Assembly (NCBI RefSeq): GCF_002101965.1 | Contig: NZ_LQQA01000031.1 | Location: 124,001 to 188,000, forward strand | Reading direction: 5' to 3' | DNA length: 64,000 nt | Source: Mycolicibacterium wolinskyi | GTDB lineage: Bacteria > Actinomycetota > Actinomycetes > Mycobacteriales > Mycobacteriaceae | Shown here: piece after piece, positions 60,396-64,000 of the stretch | Position numbering within the stretch: position 1 is the stretch's first letter | Layout of the letters: each line of letters starts with the position of its first letter | Program-made: the position numbers and the translations under genes | The notes under the pieces: generated by a model | What the model was told of the DNA's origin: nothing | Database searches by the model: none | The model's input: only the letters and a program-made list of their open reading frames with translations

Positions 60396-61073
60396 CTAGC
60401 TGAAACCGTCGAGCACGGCTCGGGTGCCCGACAGCCCGAGCCGGGTCGCGCCGGCGTCGAGCATCGCGACGGCCTGCTCGGCGGTGCGGATGCCGCCGCT
60501 GGCCTTCACACCCAGCCGCTCCCCCACGGTGCGGGCCATGATCTCGACGGCCTGCACCGAAGCGCCGCCGCTCGGGTGAAATCCGGTGGAGGTCTTCACG
60601 AAGTCGGCGCCCGCCTGCTCCGCCGCGCGGCACACGTCGACCAGCAGTGCCTGCCCGGAGAACTCCAGTAGCGCCGCCGATTCCACGATGACCTTGAGCG
60701 TCGCGTCTGCAACCGCCGCCCGCACGGCGGCCACGTCGGCCGCCACGGCGGCGAGATCGCCGGAGAGCGCGGCACCCACGTCGATCACCATGTCGATCTC
60801 GGATGCGCCCGCGGCGACGGCCGACCGTGCCTCGGCGGCTTTGATCTCGGGCAGGTGCTTGCCGGACGGGAAGCCGGCCACCGCGGCCACCGCGAGCCCG
60901 GCCGGGCACTCCTTCGCCGCGCCCGCGACCATCGGCGGCGACACGCACACCGAGAACACCGCGAGGTCGGCGGCTTCGGCGACGAGGGCGGCGACATCGG
61001 CCGCGGTCGCCTCGGGTTTGAGCAGCGTGTGATCGACGAGCGCGGCGACCTGTCCGCGCGTGTAGCGGCTCAT
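60396..61073 (-). CDS. deoC: Deoxyribose-phosphate aldolase
   Basis: DeoC splits 2-deoxyribose-5-phosphate into glyceraldehyde-3-phosphate and acetaldehyde, recycling deoxynucleosides. The 225 residues carry the Schiff-base lysine in DFVKTSTGF and KASGGIRT near the C-terminus. ATG at 61073 shares one base with the previous stop (TGATG). Confidence 0.95.
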   Translation of the reverse strand: MSRYTRGQVAALVDHTLLKPEATAADVAALVAEAADLAVFSVCVSPPMVAGAAKECPAGLAVAAVAGFPSGKHLPEIKAAEARSAVAAGASEIDMVIDVGAALSGDLAAVAADVAAVRAAVADATLKVIVESAALLEFSGQALLVDVCRAAEQAGADFVKTSTGFHPSGGASVQAVEIMARTVGERLGVKASGGIRTAEQAVAMLDAGATRLGLSGTRAVLDGFS

Positions 61074-61492
61074 CAGAACGGTTCCTCCGTGCCGCCGGGG
61101 TTGCAGCCCGCGGCCAGCATCATCTCCGGCGGCACCTCAGGGCGCCACGGCTCGAGATTCCAGCTGGTCTTGCCCGGTTCGGCGAGTTCGGCGAACGTCC
61201 AGTGGCACAGGAACTGCTCGCGCATGCCCGCGATGTCGGCGTCGGGTGAGAGCGCCAGGACCTGCGCCCAGGCCTCGTCGGCCTCCGCTGAGGTGCCGGG
61301 CTGGGCGGCCAGCCGGCGCGCGGTGTCGGTGGGATAGACCCGCAGGCTCGACAGGTCACCCCATTTGGCCCATTCGACGTGGTCGACATAGGGCGTGGCG
61401 GGCTCGGCCCACGCAGCCGGTGTCACCGGCGACACGCACGTCAGAGCCGCGGCGAAACACACCGCGCCGAGCGCGGCCGTTGACAGGCGCAT
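61073..61492 (-). CDS. Secreted protein with DUF2599-like fold (Rv0477-like)
   Basis: The 139-residue protein begins with a signal peptide cleaved after AWA near residue 29. The mature part has conserved tryptophans (VEWAKWG, HWTF, WRPEVPPEMM) and two cysteines likely to form a disulphide. The function is unknown. It is coupled to deoC by a TGATG junction. Confidence 0.82.
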   Translation of the reverse strand: MRLSTAALGAVCFAAALTCVSPVTPAAWAEPATPYVDHVEWAKWGDLSSLRVYPTDTARRLAAQPGTSAEADEAWAQVLALSPDADIAGMREQFLCHWTFAELAEPGKTSWNLEPWRPEVPPEMMLAAGCNPGGTEEPF

Positions 61493-61496
61493 CTAC

Positions 61497-61781
61497 TCAG
61501 CGCGACTTTCCTTGGATCTCAAGCAGTTTCGGTCGGACGTCGACGAGGTAGACACCCGTCGCGCAAGCCGAGATCGCTGCGCCGAACGCGTCGCGCAACA
61601 GCAGCGCCAGCAGCAGCCCCACGCCGATGATGGCGAGCCATACCGGTTTGGTGAGCTTGCCCGTGGCCGTGTAGGCGTCGGGACGCTGCATAGCCGCATG
61701 CACGAAGGCGTAGACGCCCACGATGAGGACCAGGACGACGAGTACCGCAACAATGACGCCCGCAAGGTTGGCAAGTATCAC
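61497..61781 (-). CDS. DUF2516 small membrane protein (Rv0476-like)
   Basis: The 94-residue protein has helices at about 5-27 and 47-75 connected by a cytoplasmic AMQRPDAYTATGKLTK loop. The family occurs next to hbhA in mycobacteria. The function is unknown. It starts with GTG, four bases upstream of the Rv0477-like gene. Confidence 0.83.
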   Translation of the reverse strand: MILANLAGVIVAVLVVLVLIVGVYAFVHAAMQRPDAYTATGKLTKPVWLAIIGVGLLLALLLRDAFGAAISACATGVYLVDVRPKLLEIQGKSR

Positions 61782-61846
61782 CTCACCAGCCTATGCGGGC
61801 GCCATCGTCGACGTCGAATGACGGGCTGAGATACCCGTCCTCGGGA

Positions 61847-62503
61847 TTACTTCTGGGTGACCTTCTTGGCCGGAGCGGCCTTGGTCGCAGCCGGGGTGGC
61901 CTTCTTGGCCGGAGCGGCCTTCTTCGCAGCCGGGGTGGTCTTCTTGGCCGGAGCGGCCTTCTTCGCCGGTGCGGTGGCCTTCTCGCCGGCCTTCTCGGCC
62001 TTCTTCGGCAACTCGACGCCCACCAGCTTGGCGGCGCGTTCACCGACGGCGCGGGTCTGGCTGGCCACGGTGCCCAGAGCCTCCTGGGTCAGCTCGACGG
62101 CCTGATCGGTGTAGCCCTCGACGCGTGTGGCGGCCTCTTCGAGAGCCGGCTGGTTGCGCAGGCGCTCCAGGGCGGCCTCGCCGCGCTCGACGAGCTTGTT
62201 GTAGGTCGCGGTGGCCTGGTCGGCGTAACTCTCGGCCGCCCGGCGCAGCTCGTCGGAGCTCAGCTTCTCGCGCAGCTCACCGAACTGAACCGGCAGGTCC
62301 TCCTGCAGCCGGTTCAGGCGGGCACGGCTCTCCTCGACGCGCGTCTCGGCGTCGGTGCGGGCCTCTTCGGCGCGCTCACGCAGGCTGGCGACGATCTCGT
62401 TGACGGTGGCCAGGGCCAGGTCGGCGGCGCCGACGGCGGCGAGCAGCGGGGCCTTGAGGTCTTCGATGGTCGGCTGGTTCTTGGCGGTGGTCTTGTCGGC
62501 CAT
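61847..62503 (-). CDS. hbhA: Heparin-binding haemagglutinin HbhA
   Basis: The 218-residue adhesin has an N-terminal helix, a long coiled coil (about 25-160) and a lysine/alanine/proline-rich C-terminus with 13-residue repeats of the type KKAAPAKKTTPAA that bind sulphated glycans and are methylated in mycobacteria. ATG at 62503 follows AAAGGA. It also associates with envelope lipid bodies and growth in M. smegmatis. Confidence 0.95.
   Translation of the reverse strand: MADKTTAKNQPTIEDLKAPLLAAVGAADLALATVNEIVASLRERAEEARTDAETRVEESRARLNRLQEDLPVQFGELREKLSSDELRRAAESYADQATATYNKLVERGEAALERLRNQPALEEAATRVEGYTDQAVELTQEALGTVASQTRAVGERAAKLVGVELPKKAEKAGEKATAPAKKAAPAKKTTPAAKKAAPAKKATPAATKAAPAKKVTQK
61861..61977. 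repeat. 39-base tandem repeats encoding the HbhA tail
   Basis: A CTTCTTGGCCGGAGCGGCC unit recurs at about 61862, 61901 and 61940, a 39-base period equal to 13 residues (AAPAKK plus TPAAK). Copy number sets the length of the lysine-rich tail. Confidence 0.8.
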
Positions 62504-62560
62504 TGTTGAATTCCTTTCCAGGGATGAAGTTCTGGTTGTCATCGGACAGTGCGAAGGGTG

Positions 62561-62965
62561 TTAGTCAGTTGAGTCAGACGTCGGCTCCTCACCTGCAGCG
62601 GCTTCGTTCTGTTGGCGAAACGACGTGTAGATGTCGAGCAGCACCTGTTTCTGCCGCTCGGTGATCCCGACGTCGTTGACGATGGCGTCGCGGACCTCGC
62701 TGGGTTCGCTGGGTTCCAGGATCCCGGCGCGGACGTAGAGCACTTCCGCAGACACCCGCAATGCCTTCGCGATCTGGTTGAGCACGTCGGCAGACGGTTT
62801 ACGCAAACCCCGCTCGATCTGGCTGAGGTAGGGATTGCTGACGCCGGCCTTCTCGGCCAGCTGCCGCACCGATACCTGTGCCGCCTCGCGCTGGGACCGG
62901 ATGAAGCTTCCGATGTCCTGCGCGGCGTTGGACACAACAGCCGCGAGATTCTCATCTTGCGCCAT
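62561..62965 (-). CDS. XRE-family helix-turn-helix regulator (Rv0474-like)
   Basis: The 134-residue protein has a classic lambda-repressor-type HTH (RQLAEKAGVSNPYLSQIERGLRKPSADVLNQIAKAL) and a C-terminal helical region with an acidic end. It lies just upstream of hbhA in the same direction. Overlapping inverted repeats in its upstream region are candidate operators. Confidence 0.9.
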   Translation of the reverse strand: MAQDENLAAVVSNAAQDIGSFIRSQREAAQVSVRQLAEKAGVSNPYLSQIERGLRKPSADVLNQIAKALRVSAEVLYVRAGILEPSEPSEVRDAIVNDVGITERQKQVLLDIYTSFRQQNEAAAGEEPTSDSTD

Positions 62966-63021
62966 GCGTGGCCCCCTCGTAGGTCGGGTATCCGTTATCG
63001 ACGAATACCACGCTACGACGG

Positions 63022-63050
63022 AGTGCTAACTTTTGCAAGCACTAGTTAGC
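63022..63050. promoter_or_regulatory. Overlapping inverted repeats upstream of the XRE regulator
   Basis: AGTGCT at 63022 pairs with AGCACT at 63038, and GCTAACT at 63025 pairs with AGTTAGC at 63044. The region also contains one CIRCE half-site (GAGTGCTAA, 63021-63029), but its partner arm is missing. Confidence 0.5.
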
Positions 63051-63055
63051 GCAGG

Positions 63056-64000
63056 TCAGAAGAGTAGTTGAGCTATCGAATAGATCACGAGGCCGGCAAG
63101 CGCGCCCACGACGGTGCCGTTGATCCGGATGAATTGCAGGTCACGGCCGACATGGAGCTCGATGCGCCGGCTCGCCTCGTCGGCATCCCAACGTTCGATG
63201 GTTTCGGTGATGATCGCGGTGATCTCGACGCCGTATTCGGACACCAGGTGCTGGGCCGCGCGGACGATCCAGTTGTCGACCTTGTCGCGGAGCTCGGCGT
63301 CGTCGCGCATCGATTCGCCGATGTGCATGACCGAGTCGGCGATACGCGTGCGCAGGGCCGACGACGGATCGTCGACCGATTCCAGGATGATCCGCTTGGC
63401 CGCCGTCCACGCGGTCTCGGCAGCCCTGGCCACCTCGTCGCGCGCCATGATCTGTTCCTTGACGTTCTCGGCGCGCTGGATCGTGGCCTCGTCGTTCTGG
63501 AGGTCGTCGGCGAACTCGAACATGAACCGCGTCGCCGAACGGCGCAGCTCATGATCGGGGTTGCGCCGCACCTTGTCAGTGAAATCCATGAGCTCGCGGT
63601 GGATGCGATCCCCGACCAGATGGTCGACCCAGCGCGGCGACCAGGTCGGTGAGTCCCGCTCGATCACGCGCTCGATGACCTCGCCCGCATTGAGCGACCA
63701 CTGGAACGCGCGATCGCACAACAGCTGGATCAGCGCCTCCTGGCGCCCCTCGGCCAGCAGCGAGGCCAGCACCCGCCCGATCGGCGGCCCCCACTGCGGC
63801 TCGGCGATGCGCTTGACGATCATGCGGTCGAGCACGTGCTGCACGTCTTCGTCGCGCAGCATCTCCACCCCGACGCGCAGCACCGTCGACGTCTCGGCCG
63901 CCACCCGCTCGGCATGGGACCGGTCCGAAAGCCACTTGCCCACCCGGCCCGCGACCTCCGCGTCGCGCAGCTTGGTCTCGACCACCTCGGGCGACATGAA
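63056..64000 (-). CDS. DUF445 membrane protein (Rv0473-like), 5' end beyond the window
   Basis: About 314 residues are present. DUF445 proteins are usually about 420-450 residues with an N-terminal helix pair, so the true start lies past base 64000 although an in-frame ATG occurs at 63997. The visible part has long amphipathic helices and the terminal hydrophobic segment VGALAGLVIYSIAQLLF. The function is unknown. Confidence 0.85.
   Translation of the reverse strand, partial: FMSPEVVETKLRDAEVAGRVGKWLSDRSHAERVAAETSTVLRVGVEMLRDEDVQHVLDRMIVKRIAEPQWGPPIGRVLASLLAEGRQEALIQLLCDRAFQWSLNAGEVIERVIERDSPTWSPRWVDHLVGDRIHRELMDFTDKVRRNPDHELRRSATRFMFEFADDLQNDEATIQRAENVKEQIMARDEVARAAETAWTAAKRIILESVDDPSSALRTRIADSVMHIGESMRDDAELRDKVDNWIVRAAQHLVSEYGVEITAIITETIERWDADEASRRIELHVGRDLQFIRINGTVVGALAGLVIYSIAQLLF

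Noticed and set aside
63021..63029. Second CIRCE element upstream of the XRE regulator
   Set aside because: Only one arm (GAGTGCTAA) is present; no partner arm at 9-base spacing.
1..64000. CRISPR array, tRNA, rRNA, insertion sequence or prophage genes
   Set aside because: No regularly spaced repeats, cloverleaf sequences, transposase or phage proteins were seen on either strand.

Overview
The window is a high-GC actinobacterial chromosome segment from a rapidly growing mycobacterium (Mycolicibacterium, close to the M. smegmatis group). Three things support this. Gene order follows the M. tuberculosis blocks Rv0473-Rv0514 and Rv0524-Rv0531 in reverse orientation. Mycothiol synthesis (mshA), HbhA, SenX3-RegX3 and the 33-residue ribosomal protein bS22 are present. 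GTG starts and 4-base GTGA/ATGA gene overlaps are very common. No rRNA, tRNA, CRISPR array, insertion sequence or prophage was seen.

Layout. 0-9 kb: TAXI-type TRAP transporter, an unusual two-component pair (NarL-type kinase plus a receiver-only regulator), a class V aminotransferase, small membrane proteins and a MinD-like ATPase. 9.1-9.7 kb: a gene-free stretch with four copies of a palindromic motif, next to a small winged-helix-like gene. 9.7-15.6 kb: cytochrome c maturation operon (ResA-like thioredoxin, CcdA, ResB, CcsB) led by hemL. 15.7-30.8 kb: a lineage-specific block between hemL and the main hem operon. It holds a P450, an MddA-like methyltransferase, a split ChrB/FetB/MFS/ArsR stress locus, a MerR/HspR-like regulator, a two-gene glycan operon behind a near-perfect CIRCE element, a TetR/MpaB pair and a streptomycin-kinase-like gene. 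30.8-37.5 kb: hemA-hemC-hemD-hemB plus four small membrane-protein genes, with the phosphotransferase gene only 2 bases after the last one. 37.5-64 kb: conserved mycobacterial core, including a glutaredoxin-like protein, a SerB-like phosphatase, a HadA-like dehydratase, acyltransferase, epimerase, bS22, a BldC-like regulator, proC, Ppx/GppA phosphatase, regX3-senX3, gpm1, mshA with its ROK regulator, an L,D-transpeptidase, murB, a nitrilase-family hydrolase, an LmeA-like protein, deoC, hbhA and a DUF445 protein cut by the right edge.

How it works together. Tetrapyrrole supply (hemA, C, D, B, L) sits beside the machinery that attaches haem to cytochrome c. MurB, the L,D-transpeptidase, LmeA-like, HbhA and acyltransferase genes serve the cell envelope. 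MshA makes the mycothiol precursor, and SenX3-RegX3 is the phosphate-sensing system. The most unusual signals are the CIRCE-controlled glycan operon, the palindrome cluster at 9.1-9.7 kb and the divergent split-ChrB/MFS/ArsR locus. Assignments rest on reading translations and on remembered family features; no database search was run.
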